A stretch of 64,000 nucleotides of DNA, taken from Planctomycetota bacterium. GTDB taxonomy: Bacteria; Planctomycetota; MHYJ01; JACQXL01. This document shows positions 15,572-23,547 of the stretch, one piece after another; position 1 is the stretch's first letter, and each line of letters opens with the position of its first letter. Location: the NCBI GenBank assembly GCA_016235865.1, contig JACRIK010000033.1, positions 47,083-111,082 on the forward strand, read 5' to 3'. A program made the translations under genes and the position numbers. The notes beneath the pieces are model-generated. The model was not told the DNA's origin and made no database searches. It saw nothing but the letters and a program-made list of their open reading frames with translations.

Positions 15572-16957
15572 TTACTTCAAATGCTGTGAAATAAAGAGGT
15601 CCACCTCAGGCAGGCCGCCCTGTAGAATCAAATAGCCGTCGTGCGGCTCGCGTTCCGTTATTTCGTGGGCTATGGATGTGAGCATCATCTCCTTGACCTT
15701 GGCCGGTTCTTTGGTGTGGCCCAGCACCCAGCACAATTTCATATAGGCCACTTCAGGCAGCATATTGGCGCAGGGGATGACGCCCAGGTCCATCAAATCA
15801 CGGCCCGTGTCATAGACATACATCTGGACATAGCCCCATAATGTCTGAACCGTCATCACGACCGTAATGCCTTTATCCACCGCCTTCTTTAACGGCGCAT
15901 AGAGCGGCTTATTGACGTGGCCCAGCCCGGTGCCGGCAATGACAATGCCTTCATACCCGTGGTCAATCAGGGAATCAATCATGTCCGGCTTCATATTGGG
16001 ATAATAATAGACAATGGCCACCTTTTCGTTAAAGGCCGTGTCTATCTTGACTTTCTTATCCGCGCGCCGGCGCTTGTAATCATCGGTAAAGAACTTGAAT
16101 TCGGTCGGCGAGGCCAGACCTATGGGAATCCCGCCGATGGTCCTGAATGTGCTCCGGTAGCTGGAATGCATCTTGCGCACCCGGGTGCCCCGATGGAGCA
16201 GGCAATACTTATCGCTGGTCGGGCCGAACATGCAGACCATGACTTCAGCTGCGTCGCTGTAGGCCGCGGTCCGGACCGAGTTTATCAGGTTTAGGGCTGC
16301 GTCACTGGATGGCCGGTCGCTGGAACGCTGTGAGCCGACCATGACAATCGGCACCGGCGTATCTTGGACCATAAAAGAAAGTATGGCCGCGGTGTGGTGC
16401 ATGGTATCCGTGCCGTGGCCGATGACAATGCCGGCCGCGCCGGCCTCGATTTCCTGGCCGATGGCCTGGGCCGTGGCGATATACTGCTCCGGGCCCATAT
16501 TTTCGCTAAACACCCCGAAGAGTTTTATGGTCTTGAGGTTGCAGATATCAGCCAGTTCCGGCACCGCGCCGTAGAGTTCGCCCGGCGTAAAGGCCGGGAT
16601 GACCGCGCCGGTCCGGTAATCCAGCCGCGAGGCAATGGTTCCGCCCGTGCCCAGCAGCGTCACATTGGGCTTGGCCGGGTCAAACGGGAATGCCTTTTCG
16701 GGAATCTTATAGATGGCTTCTTTATAGCCCAGTTCCTTGATGGCAGTGATGGAATCGATATTGATGCCGGTATTATATCCGGCCCGGATTTTCAGGACGA
16801 TATGCTGGCTGTCGCCGGTCTCGGATCGGGGCAAGATGATGCCCTCGAACTCGCCTTTGGTGGTATTGATGATGACATCGCTCCAGACCTTGACGTTGAA
16901 CTGGATGAGCTTCTCTTTGGCCTTGCCTTTATAGCCTTTATAAAAATCAGTGGTCAT
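15572..16957 (-). CDS. gatD: Glu-tRNA(Gln) amidotransferase subunit D (archaeal-type GatD, L-asparaginase-like)
   Basis: The 461-residue protein has an N-terminal small beta-barrel domain (residues about 1-90) and then a type I/II L-asparaginase fold. VTLLGTGGTIASR contains the first catalytic Thr; GIVIGHGTDTMHHTA carries the second Thr and the Asp; the Lys region follows (VMVGSQRSSDRPSSDAALN). The extra N-terminal domain and the overall length distinguish GatD from plain asparaginases. It would release ammonia from glutamine or asparagine for GatE. Transcribed towards gatE from the opposite strand, so the pair is not one operon as it often is in archaea. Confidence 0.9.
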   Translation of the reverse strand: MTTDFYKGYKGKAKEKLIQFNVKVWSDVIINTTKGEFEGIILPRSETGDSQHIVLKIRAGYNTGINIDSITAIKELGYKEAIYKIPEKAFPFDPAKPNVTLLGTGGTIASRLDYRTGAVIPAFTPGELYGAVPELADICNLKTIKLFGVFSENMGPEQYIATAQAIGQEIEAGAAGIVIGHGTDTMHHTAAILSFMVQDTPVPIVMVGSQRSSDRPSSDAALNLINSVRTAAYSDAAEVMVCMFGPTSDKYCLLHRGTRVRKMHSSYRSTFRTIGGIPIGLASPTEFKFFTDDYKRRRADKKVKIDTAFNEKVAIVYYYPNMKPDMIDSLIDHGYEGIVIAGTGLGHVNKPLYAPLKKAVDKGITVVMTVQTLWGYVQMYVYDTGRDLMDLGVIPCANMLPEVAYMKLCWVLGHTKEPAKVKEMMLTSIAHEITEREPHDGYLILQGGLPEVDLFISQHLK

Positions 16958-16965
16958 AAAATTAG

Positions 16966-17025
16966 AACACGAATCACACGAACACCGCAGTGACCGCGAA
17001 GCGAATTAAGCGAATCACACGAATA
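16966..17025. repeat. dispersed repeat, AACACGAATCACACGAA family
   Basis: Second copy of the family seen at 2600-2715: GAACACGAATCACACGAACACCGCAG ... GCGAATCACACGAATA. Confidence 0.6.
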
Positions 17026-17135
17026 ATATTAAATACAATACAATTATTATCGGAATAATCGATAAATAAGAATAGGCGGATTATTAAAGCTGTTATTCAT
17101 TGCCAATCAGGGCGGGGTTTTATAGGATATATCGT

Positions 17136-17342
17136 ATGACATTCACTAATTTATTCGGCGGGCTGTTATTTGGATGCATCGGGCTGGCTGCCTTCACGAT
17201 AGGCAGGAAACGGGCCAGGTTTAAGATGATGATAACCGGTATCATTTTGATGGGTTTCCCTTATTTGATGGGTGATAGCGCCATAGCACTGTATGCCCTG
17301 GGTGGGCTTTTAACCGCGTCATTATTTGTGTTTAAAGAGTAA
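17136..17342 (+). CDS. small hydrophobic membrane protein
   Basis: A 68-residue protein with three short hydrophobic segments (about 5-23, 31-46 and 48-65) separated by a basic loop GRKRARFK. I prefer the ATG at 17136, with AGGAT upstream, over the longer frame start at 17100, which adds a basic extension lacking a ribosome-binding site. Unknown family; such proteins are often called DUF-type inner-membrane proteins. Confidence 0.5.
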   Translation: MTFTNLFGGLLFGCIGLAAFTIGRKRARFKMMITGIILMGFPYLMGDSAIALYALGGLLTASLFVFKE

Positions 17343-17344
17343 TT

Positions 17345-17412
17345 TATAACAACTGGATTCAACTGATTAAACGGATAAACCTAATCTGATAAATCCGTTA
17401 AATCCTGTTGTC
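17345..17412. repeat. dispersed palindromic repeat, GATTAAACGGAT family
   Basis: CAACTGGATTCAACTGATTAAACGGAT and ATAAATCCGTTAAATCCTGTTG are inverted copies. Related to the element before thyA (1723-1803). Confidence 0.55.
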
Positions 17413-17431
17413 TAAATAAGGAGATTAACTT

Positions 17432-17584
17432 ATGGTAGAAAGAACCGAATACAAAGGCAATCCGATAATCGTGCTCAAGCGCGACGAGAATGATAAATTC
17501 CCGTTCTCATTCGGATTATCCAAGGCCAAACTTATCCTGGAGAACCTAGAAGAAATCAAGAAGTTCGTCGAGGAAGGGAAATAG
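17432..17584 (+). CDS. small cytoplasmic protein, 50 residues, unknown
   Basis: A short gene with a textbook ribosome-binding site (AAGGAGATTAACTTATG). The product starts MVERTEYKGNPIIVLKR and ends with a charged amphipathic helix, KLILENLEEIKKFVEEGK. Predicted layout is a beta hairpin followed by one helix, with no membrane segment or cysteines. It lies between two small membrane-protein genes. Function unknown; composition and ribosome-binding site argue that it is real. Confidence 0.6.
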   Translation: MVERTEYKGNPIIVLKRDENDKFPFSFGLSKAKLILENLEEIKKFVEEGK

Positions 17585-17656
17585 GCCCGGCAAGTAGGTA
17601 GTAGGTAGGATGTGGAATGTAGGTGGCCGGCGCGCGAGGGCCGGGACGGGAAATAT

Positions 17657-18022
17657 ATGACACGCGAAACCAGAAATAAAATATTGACGGTAGGTTTCAT
17701 GTCTTTATTTACCATAGGGTTTTTAGTGGTATTGTATATCGGTCTAAGCGAAAAGAGCGCACAGGGAAGGATAAATGAATCCGCCAGAACGCCTATTCTA
17801 ATCGGCCTACCAATAATGATTGTTGTTATGTCGGGTTTTTTATATGCGGCATATTATTGGAATTGGGGAAGTAAGCATTTTGATACTATGCCGAAGTTTT
17901 TTAAGATGTTCTGCGGCTCAACGACACGATCCGAATACGATTTCTTTTATAAAGCGTCAATAATTGCAACATTAATATTTTGTGTAATCTTGTTTATTTT
18001 CTTTCTATTTTGGAAATGGTAA
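17657..18022 (+). CDS. membrane protein with three predicted transmembrane helices
   Basis: The 121-residue product has hydrophobic segments at about 10-30, 46-67 and 99-120, with a soluble aromatic/Ser-Thr loop (about 70-95) between the last two. The ATG at 17657 has GGGACGGG upstream; an in-frame earlier start (17612) would add a peptide encoded by a GTAGGTAGTAGG-type repeat. No family recognised. It lies 72 nt after the 50-residue gene. Confidence 0.5.
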   Translation: MTRETRNKILTVGFMSLFTIGFLVVLYIGLSEKSAQGRINESARTPILIGLPIMIVVMSGFLYAAYYWNWGSKHFDTMPKFFKMFCGSTTRSEYDFFYKASIIATLIFCVILFIFFLFWKW

Positions 18023-18033
18023 CTCTCATCGGT

Positions 18034-18067
18034 GAATAATATATTTAATCTGTGCAATCTGTGGTTT
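18034..18067. repeat. dispersed repeat, AATAATATATTTAATCTG family
   Basis: GTGAATAATATATTTAATCTG then TGCAATCTGTGGTTT, nearly identical to 13083-13124; it precedes the pepF gene by 14 nt. Confidence 0.7.
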
Positions 18068-18080
18068 AGAAAGGTCTTGA

Positions 18081-19775
18081 ATGAAATTCGGCGAATTTGG
18101 ATACCTGCGACCGGATATCAAGGATGTCCAGACCCGTTACCAGATACTGCTGGACAAACTGGAGTCCGCGCCTACGCCTCAGGATATGGAATCCCTGATG
18201 GCTGACATCAATAAACTCCGGATTGAATTCGGGTCAATGGGCGCGATTGCGGCCATCCGCCACACCATCAACACCACGGACGAATTCTATAAGAACGAGC
18301 AGGCCTATTTCGACCAGGCCGGCCCGTTGCTGGGCCAATACGAGACCCGGTATTACGCCATCCTGATAAAATCCAAGCACCGGGCCTGGCTGGAAAACAA
18401 GGTGGGCAAGCATCTTTTTGTCATGGCTGAACTGGCCCTCAAGGTCTTCAAGCCCGAAATTGTGCCGGACCTGCAGGCCGAGAACAAACTCTCCACCGAA
18501 TACACGGCCCTGCTGGCCTCGGCCCGGATAATGTTCGAAGGCCAGGAGCGGACCCTGTCCCAGATGGGTCCGTTCCTGATTTCGCCGGACCGGCAGATGC
18601 GCCAAAAGGCGGCTAAGGCCAAATACGCATTCCTGTCCAGCCACGAAGCCGAACTGGACGAACTCTATGACAAGCTGGTCAAGACCCGGGTGGCTATTGC
18701 CCATAAACTCGGATACAAGAACTTTGTGCAACTGGGCTATGACCGGATGGGCCGTTCGGATTACGACGCCAAGATGGTGGCCAATTTCCGCAAGCAGGTC
18801 AAGGAATTCATCGTGCCCATCGCCTCGGGTTTAAGGGAACGGCAGCGGGTCCGGCTCGGGCTGGACAAACTAAAATACTATGACGAGGGCCTGAATTTCC
18901 AGGACGGCAACGCCAAGCCCAAGGGCGACCCGGACTGGATTATCAACAACGGCCGGCAGATGTATTCCGAACTCTCGCCTGAAACAAAAGAATTCTTCGA
19001 CTTTATGCTGGACAGCGAACTCATGGACCTGGTCAGCAAACCCAACAAGGCCGGGGGCGGTTACTGCGCCTTTATCGGCAAATACAAGGCGCCGTTTATA
19101 TTCTCCAACTTCAACGGCACCTCAGGCGACATTGACGTCCTGACCCACGAGGCCGGACACGCCTTCCAGGCATACACCACCCGCGATTTTATTGTGCCGG
19201 AATACCAGAGCCCGACTTCTGAAGCGGCCGAGATACATTCCATGAGCATGGAATTCTTCACCTGGCCCTGGATGGAAAAATTCTTCAAGGAAGATACCCG
19301 CAAATACCGGTTCGGGCATCTCAATAACGCTATGCTCTTTATTCCCTACGGCGTCACCGTTGATGAATTCCAGCATTTCGTTTATGAGAATCCCAATGCC
19401 ACGCCAACCGAGCGCAAGAAACAATGGCGCGAGATAGAAAAGAAATACCTGCCGCACCGGGATTATGATGATAACCAATATCTGGCCAACGGCGGGTTCT
19501 GGCACCAGCAGTTGCACATCTTCAAGAGTCCGTTTTATTATATTGATTACACATTGGCTGAGATATGCGCCTTCCAGTTCTGGAAGAAGTCGTTGGAAGA
19601 CCGGACGAACGCCTGGTCGGATTATGTCAGGTTATGCCAGACCGGGGGCAAGCAGGCATTTGTCGGCCTGACCCAAGTGGCCAAACTGATATCCCCGTTC
19701 CAGGACGGCTGTGTCAAATCCGTGGTCGGGACCATCAAAACTTGGTTAGACGACGAGCAAAATAGTAGAATGTGA
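18081..19775 (+). CDS. pepF: M3-family oligoendopeptidase (PepF type)
   Basis: The 564-residue protein has the M3 zinc site HEAGH at residues 356-360 within DVLTHEAGHAFQAY, and a downstream Glu ligand in SEAAEIHSMSMEFF. The helical N-terminal half and the C-terminal region (GGFWHQQLHIF, YYIDYTLAEICAFQFW) follow the oligoendopeptidase F layout. It cleaves short peptides in the cytoplasm. No signal peptide. AGAAAGG is placed before the ATG. Together with the exported M1-M28 peptidase and AOR/Acd it fits a peptide-fermenting lifestyle. Confidence 0.9.
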   Translation: MKFGEFGYLRPDIKDVQTRYQILLDKLESAPTPQDMESLMADINKLRIEFGSMGAIAAIRHTINTTDEFYKNEQAYFDQAGPLLGQYETRYYAILIKSKHRAWLENKVGKHLFVMAELALKVFKPEIVPDLQAENKLSTEYTALLASARIMFEGQERTLSQMGPFLISPDRQMRQKAAKAKYAFLSSHEAELDELYDKLVKTRVAIAHKLGYKNFVQLGYDRMGRSDYDAKMVANFRKQVKEFIVPIASGLRERQRVRLGLDKLKYYDEGLNFQDGNAKPKGDPDWIINNGRQMYSELSPETKEFFDFMLDSELMDLVSKPNKAGGGYCAFIGKYKAPFIFSNFNGTSGDIDVLTHEAGHAFQAYTTRDFIVPEYQSPTSEAAEIHSMSMEFFTWPWMEKFFKEDTRKYRFGHLNNAMLFIPYGVTVDEFQHFVYENPNATPTERKKQWREIEKKYLPHRDYDDNQYLANGGFWHQQLHIFKSPFYYIDYTLAEICAFQFWKKSLEDRTNAWSDYVRLCQTGGKQAFVGLTQVAKLISPFQDGCVKSVVGTIKTWLDDEQNSRM

Positions 19776-19803
19776 GGGTTTGAAAGGGAAAGGATATTAA
19801 AAT

Positions 19804-20322
19804 ATGAACAATAAAATTTCTATTATTCCGGCAGAACGTATTGAGCATTCCATCCTGTTAATTCGGGGCCACAAGGTCATATTAGATAAGGACATGGCTG
19901 CGCTTTATGGCGTAACGACTTTCAACCTTAATAAGGCGGTTAAACGCAATCTTAAAAGATTTCCGCCTGATTTTATGTTTCGGCTGACATCGGCTGAATT
20001 CAAATCTTTGATATTCCGGTTTGGAATATCAAAGCCAGGCCGAGGCGGAACACGATATTGCCCGTATGCCTTTACGGAACAAGGTGTGGCAATGCTGTCC
20101 GGAGTTCTCAATAGTGAAAGGGCGATATTGGTTAATATTGAAATCATGCGGACATTCGCCAGATTGCGCCGGATACTTTCATCGCACAAAGCAATGGCCC
20201 GTAAACTTGATGCATTAGAACAGAAATACGATACTCAATTCAGAGTGGTATTTGATGCGATTCGTCAATTGATGATAGAAGAGACCAAGCCAAAGCCGCG
20301 GATAGGATTTCGTAAACAATAG
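19804..20322 (+). CDS. ORF6N-domain protein
   Basis: The 172-residue protein has the ORF6N domain pattern at residues about 8-105: IERSILLIRGHKVILDKDMA-like start, LYGVTTFNLNKAVKRN, FPPDFMFRLT and AFTEQGVAML. The C-terminal helix (KLDALEQKYD) is a likely coiled coil. ORF6N proteins are presumed DNA-binding and are common in phages and mobile regions, but chromosomal copies are frequent. It follows pepF by 29 nt. Role unknown. Confidence 0.85.
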   Translation: MNNKISIIPAERIEHSILLIRGHKVILDKDMAALYGVTTFNLNKAVKRNLKRFPPDFMFRLTSAEFKSLIFRFGISKPGRGGTRYCPYAFTEQGVAMLSGVLNSERAILVNIEIMRTFARLRRILSSHKAMARKLDALEQKYDTQFRVVFDAIRQLMIEETKPKPRIGFRKQ

Positions 20323-20361
20323 TCCGGCCGGTGCGCGGGGGTGTAAAGGAGGAAGGTAGCG

Positions 20362-20619
20362 ATGAAAGTTCATGAGAAAATTGATTCTGTTAAGTCGCGA
20401 GAGGACTTTATAGATTTTCTTAATGCTTTAAGTAAGGATTTTCATGATAACCATGAATCCTGGGAACACATTAATTTAGAAGGTTATTTTGAGACTATTG
20501 CAGCTTGGTTAAAAGATACAAAAAATCCTGGTCCTTTGTATCAGGGGGCGCTTATTCCCGCAGATATTGATTGGAAATCTCTAGCGACAATATTTTATGT
20601 GGGTAAAATATATGAGTAG
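20362..20619 (+). CDS. small DUF7660-like protein
   Basis: The 85-residue product has the pattern SREDFIDFLNALSKDF ... WEHINLEGYFETIAAW ... DIDWKSLATIFYVGKIYE, which I associate with the DUF7660 family: acidic, helical, cytoplasmic, function unknown. AAGGAGGAAGG is a strong ribosome-binding site. Its A+T-rich coding differs slightly from the flanking genes, which suits an acquired gene, but this is weak evidence. Confidence 0.55.
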   Translation: MKVHEKIDSVKSREDFIDFLNALSKDFHDNHESWEHINLEGYFETIAAWLKDTKNPGPLYQGALIPADIDWKSLATIFYVGKIYE

Positions 20620-20681
20620 TTGAATTCGGAGTTTGGAGCGCAGAATAGTGAATTCTTTGTGGTCTTTGTGTGCTTTGTGTT

Positions 20682-20710
20682 GAATAATATATTTAATCTG
20701 TGTAATCTGC
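20682..20710. repeat. dispersed repeat, AATAATATATTTAATCTG family
   Basis: Third copy of the 13083-13124 family. The rest of 20620-20826 holds a CGGAGTTTGGAGCGCAGAAT stretch resembling the repeat at 42353-42390; no gene is apparent. Confidence 0.65.
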
Positions 20711-20826
20711 GTAAGTACCCGGTGCGCTTCAGCCACTGGCTGAATGCTGTCCGACCAGTGCTTCGCTTCGCGGTCTCTGCGGAGTTCGCACAGGGCTGTG
20801 GCTAATATTTATTTAGGAGTTTGATT

Positions 20827-21243
20827 ATGAAATACCATAAAAGTTACGACCATTTGCTGATAGTGCTGGCCAAAGGCGATAAGATAATTGAGAAACTGAG
20901 CGAGGTCTGCCGCAATGAGAATATCCTGTCCGGATTCTTTAATGCCATCGGCGCAGTCAGTGCGGTGGAGATAGCGCACTTTGACCCGGCCAAAAAACAA
21001 TACAGCTACAAACAGATGTCCGGCGCCCTGGAGATTGTCAGCTTAACAGGCAATATAACACGCAAGGACGGAGAGGTAGTAATTCACAGCCATATCTCAA
21101 TCAGTGCCGAGGATATGCTCTGCTACGGCGGCCATCTCAAGGAGGCCGTAGTCAACCCGACATGTGAGATTACCCTGACCGACCTTAAAACCACCATATT
21201 ACGCACCCTGGATAAAGACACCGGCCTGAATCTGATACAGTAA
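20827..21243 (+). CDS. PPC/DUF296-domain DNA-binding protein
   Basis: The 138-residue protein matches the plants-and-prokaryotes-conserved (PPC) domain: LAKGDKIIEKLSEVC near the start, SGFFNAIGAVSAVEIAHFD, LEIVSLTGNI, and HSHISIS followed by GGHL near the end. PPC proteins form trimers; in bacteria they occur alone and their ligand is unknown, with a His cluster proposed to bind metal. The ATG at 20827 has AGGAG 7 nt upstream; a TTG at 20821 is in frame. Confidence 0.85.
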   Translation: MKYHKSYDHLLIVLAKGDKIIEKLSEVCRNENILSGFFNAIGAVSAVEIAHFDPAKKQYSYKQMSGALEIVSLTGNITRKDGEVVIHSHISISAEDMLCYGGHLKEAVVNPTCEITLTDLKTTILRTLDKDTGLNLIQ

Positions 21244-21310
21244 ATCTATAACAGGGATACCCACGGAATTCAGACCTATTGGTAAAACGCCCGAATTAGC
21301 CGGAAAAGGA

Positions 21311-21338
21311 TTGACAAATCCATTTGCGTGAGTATAAT
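21311..21338 (+). promoter_or_regulatory. consensus sigma70 promoter before the HEAT lipoprotein gene
   Basis: Perfect TTGACA (21311-21316) and TATAAT (21333-21338) hexamers with a 16-nt spacer. The gene starts about 55-70 nt downstream. Confidence 0.75.
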
Positions 21339-21409
21339 CAAACACACAATTTCAGTAAGGTATTCCCGGAATTGCAGATTCTTAAAATGGAATGGGAATG
21401 ATTCCAGCG

Positions 21410-22711
21410 ATGAAAATACGTAGTTTACTAATATTCCTGATTACTACCATTGCAATTAGTTCCTGTAGTAACTTTTCAGAAGAAGTGCAAGAAGATTTCA
21501 TACCTATTCCAGCAGAAAAAGTTTACGGCAAATACTATCGAGGAGATGGCTTGGGTGTAAATCACTATTTGGAATTAGTGATGAATGGCAGGTTTATTTT
21601 CCGCTGGGATGGTTGCCTTGGGGAATACGACAAGAATGAAGGTGCATTTAAGATAGAAGGAGATAAACTGATTCTTTCGCCTGAACTTCCTAATATTCAG
21701 AAAGGTTTCCAGGGGACGCCTACTCAGTTTATCATCAGGCAGGCAGGTGAAGATATTTTCTTAATAGAAAAAGGAGATTTAAGAAAATTTGAGAAGGACC
21801 TAATGGGAAATGTAAGTTCACATGGCATATATTACAGGAAAATAATACTGGATGTTCAAGAAGACAATAGATATGAAGTCGGGATTGATTCTTCACTGCG
21901 CATTTATGACCGGGAGAGGACGAAACTCCTGGCAACATACACATCAAAAGACCTGTTTGGCGAGCTGGATAAATCATCCCCGTTTTCTCGTAGACATGCC
22001 CTTAGAAAATATAACGAATTAGATGATTGGCCGCTCTTTTTTATTTCCAATAATGACGCTAAATTAAATGTAATAACACGACGCAATAACCGGGCGTCGA
22101 TTAACCTTGCTGATGGGAAAATTATTAGGAGTATTTCAGAATTTGATACAGAAGCAATTACGCCTGCATTAAAGAGTCTTGATTCTCCAATACCCCGAAG
22201 AAAGAAAACTGGTCTTATAGTTCTGGGCTATCTTAAAGTCGCTGAGTCAATTCCGGCAATAATAAAAATGCTTGATGACGAATCGTATCAACATACAATA
22301 ACATCGGGTGAATATAAATACGAGCCTAAAACTATTCGGATAGCGGCTATTCGGGTACTGGCTAAAATCCAGGGGGATAAAGCATCTGATTTATTGCTGA
22401 AGTATTCCAAAGATGATGACCCTCATACCCGCGCTGCTGTTGTCTGTTCTTTCGTTGATATGAAACAAACGGTAAATGAGGGGTTGCTGTTGGAATTTAT
22501 CAAAGACAACGACCCTTATGTAAGGTTAAGTGCAGTAGAGACAATAGGTCGAATTGGCGACAAGAAATACAGGGGATTGTTAGAGGTTCTTAAGGATGAC
22601 AAGGAGGGCTATATCTGCGATTGGGCAAAAAGCATATTGGATTTATGGGACGGCAAAAGAACCTCTGTCGCCATACTTTCCGGGGATAATTATCCGCAGG
22701 ATGACGATTAA
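21410..22711 (+). CDS. HEAT-repeat lipoprotein
   Basis: From the ATG at 21410 the product is 433 residues with a lipoprotein signal (lipobox ISSC). A start at 21392 is also possible. The N-terminal half is beta-rich (GKYYRGDGLGVNHYLEL ... GDKLILSPEL) and unassigned. The C-terminal 150 residues contain at least three HEAT repeats (ESIPAIIKMLDDE, RIAAIRVLAKIQGD, VRLSAVETIGRIGDKKY). HEAT arrays are protein-interaction scaffolds, here on the periplasmic face of a membrane. The codon choice is more A+T-rich than in housekeeping neighbours. Confidence 0.65.
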   Translation: MKIRSLLIFLITTIAISSCSNFSEEVQEDFIPIPAEKVYGKYYRGDGLGVNHYLELVMNGRFIFRWDGCLGEYDKNEGAFKIEGDKLILSPELPNIQKGFQGTPTQFIIRQAGEDIFLIEKGDLRKFEKDLMGNVSSHGIYYRKIILDVQEDNRYEVGIDSSLRIYDRERTKLLATYTSKDLFGELDKSSPFSRRHALRKYNELDDWPLFFISNNDAKLNVITRRNNRASINLADGKIIRSISEFDTEAITPALKSLDSPIPRRKKTGLIVLGYLKVAESIPAIIKMLDDESYQHTITSGEYKYEPKTIRIAAIRVLAKIQGDKASDLLLKYSKDDDPHTRAAVVCSFVDMKQTVNEGLLLEFIKDNDPYVRLSAVETIGRIGDKKYRGLLEVLKDDKEGYICDWAKSILDLWDGKRTSVAILSGDNYPQDDD

Positions 22712-22778
22712 GTATCGGAATCTGTCGAATCTGGGGTGGCTGGCAGGATATGGGGACGTCATATCTAATTATTCACCA

Positions 22779-22922
22779 CCCCGTTAGAAGCGACCTAAAT
22801 AAGATAGCAGAACAATCACCAAATCTAATCTGCCCCGATGGTTAATCGGGACTCCGTTCCGACTCCGCTGTCATTGAACCTGTCTGCGTGCGGATACGCA
22901 CAGGCAGGAGCTTCTAACGGGG
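22779..22922. mobile_element. MITE-like element with 13-bp perfect terminal inverted repeats
   Basis: Ends CCCCGTTAGAAGC (22779-22791) and GCTTCTAACGGGG (22910-22922) are exact inverted copies 144 bp apart. The interior has no gene and contains a CCCGATGGTTAATCGGGA hairpin and a CCTGTCTGCGTGCGG...CGCACAGGCAGG palindrome. A smaller relative with the same ends lies at 59275-59355. Confidence 0.7.
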
Positions 22923-22945
22923 CTAACGAAAAACTTGCACAATCC

Positions 22946-23026
22946 CGCTGGCGGGGAAGAAATCCGCCTTGGTGGGAAAGAAATCCGCTTGAGCGGGGAA
23001 GAAATCCGCTTGAGCGGGGAAGATTT
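22946..23026. repeat. 21-bp minisatellite, about 4 units
   Basis: Units of the form GCGGGGAAGAAATCCGCTTGA. Each unit can pair GCGG with CCGC. Confidence 0.75.
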
Positions 23027-23046
23027 CCTGCCTACCGGCAGGCAGG
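23027..23046. repeat. 20-bp palindromic repeat, exact inverse copy at 40604
   Basis: CCTGCCTACCGGCAGGCAGG is the exact reverse complement of the 20-mer at 40604-40623. Confidence 0.7.
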
Positions 23047-23049
23047 CCG

Positions 23050-23308
23050 CCTTAGGGATGAAAGTTTTCGCCCAAGGATGAATGACTCAGACCAAGGGAT
23101 GAAAGAGTCATCCCCAGGGATGAATGACTCAGCCCAAGGGATGAACGGCTCAGACCAGGGTCTGATTGGGTCAGACCAGGGTCTGATTGGGTCAGACCAG
23201 GGTCTGATTGGGTCAGACCAGGGTCTGATTGGGTCAGACCAAGGTCTGATTGGGTCAGACCAAGGGATGACCGGGCCAGACCCAGGGATGAAAAGTTCCG
23301 CCCCGGGG
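23050..23308. repeat. 21-bp minisatellite, about 12 units
   Basis: Units such as ACCAGGGTCTGATTGGGTCAG, with the inner five nearly identical and the outer ones diverged. Each contains the dyad TCAGACC...GGTCTGA. Because 21 is a multiple of three, one plus-strand frame stays open as a heptapeptide repeat (LIGSDQG). Confidence 0.85.
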
Positions 23309-23348
23309 GTTGATTATTAGTATAACTGCTTTATTTTATTGGGTTGTA

Positions 23349-23432
23349 GTTAATTTACCCTTCGCCCTGCCCTCTCACGTCCCGAAGTTATCGGGACTTC
23401 GCTTCGGCTCCGCAAGGGGAGAGGAAATTAAC
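23349..23432. mobile_element. MITE-like composite palindrome containing the CCCGAAGTTATCGGG hairpin
   Basis: Eight-bp terminal inverted repeats GTTAATTT / AAATTAAC enclose CCCTCTC...GAGAGG arms and the core hairpin CCCGAAGTTATCGGG (23381-23395) followed by ACTTCGCTTCGGCTCCGC. This core is the best intergenic match to the elements inside mtaB and the radical SAM gene. Confidence 0.6.
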
Positions 23433-23470
23433 GACCTAAAGGTCGTTGTCTACCGGGATTGGTAGACAAC
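23431..23470. repeat. two adjacent perfect hairpins
   Basis: ACGACCTAAAGGTCGT (23431-23446) and GTTGTCTACC-GGGATT-GGTAGACAAC (23445-23470) are perfect inverted repeats sharing two bases. Significance unknown. Confidence 0.6.
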
Positions 23471-23492
23471 GCAATTTATTACGTTGTCAGGG

Positions 23493-23537
23493 AATAAAAA
23501 ATCCCCCCATCCCTCCGTACGGAGGGAAAGGGGGATT
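23493..23537 (-). terminator. intrinsic terminator after the truncated dnaK copy
   Basis: Read on the minus strand, AATCCCCC...CCCTCCGTACGGAGGG...GGGGGATT forms a long stem followed by a T-run (TTTTTT), just after the stop at 23548. Confidence 0.7.
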
Positions 23538-23547
23538 AGAAAGATGC

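Noticed and set aside
19804..20322. ORF6N gene as a sign of prophage
   Set aside because: No other phage gene, integrase or att-like repeat is nearby.
22838..23320. Open plus-strand frame of 160 codons with a heptapeptide repeat (LIGSDQG)
   Set aside because: The frame is open because the tandem unit is 21 bp. It has no ribosome-binding site, runs through a MITE-like element and two arrays, and has no recognisable domain. Recorded as repeats.
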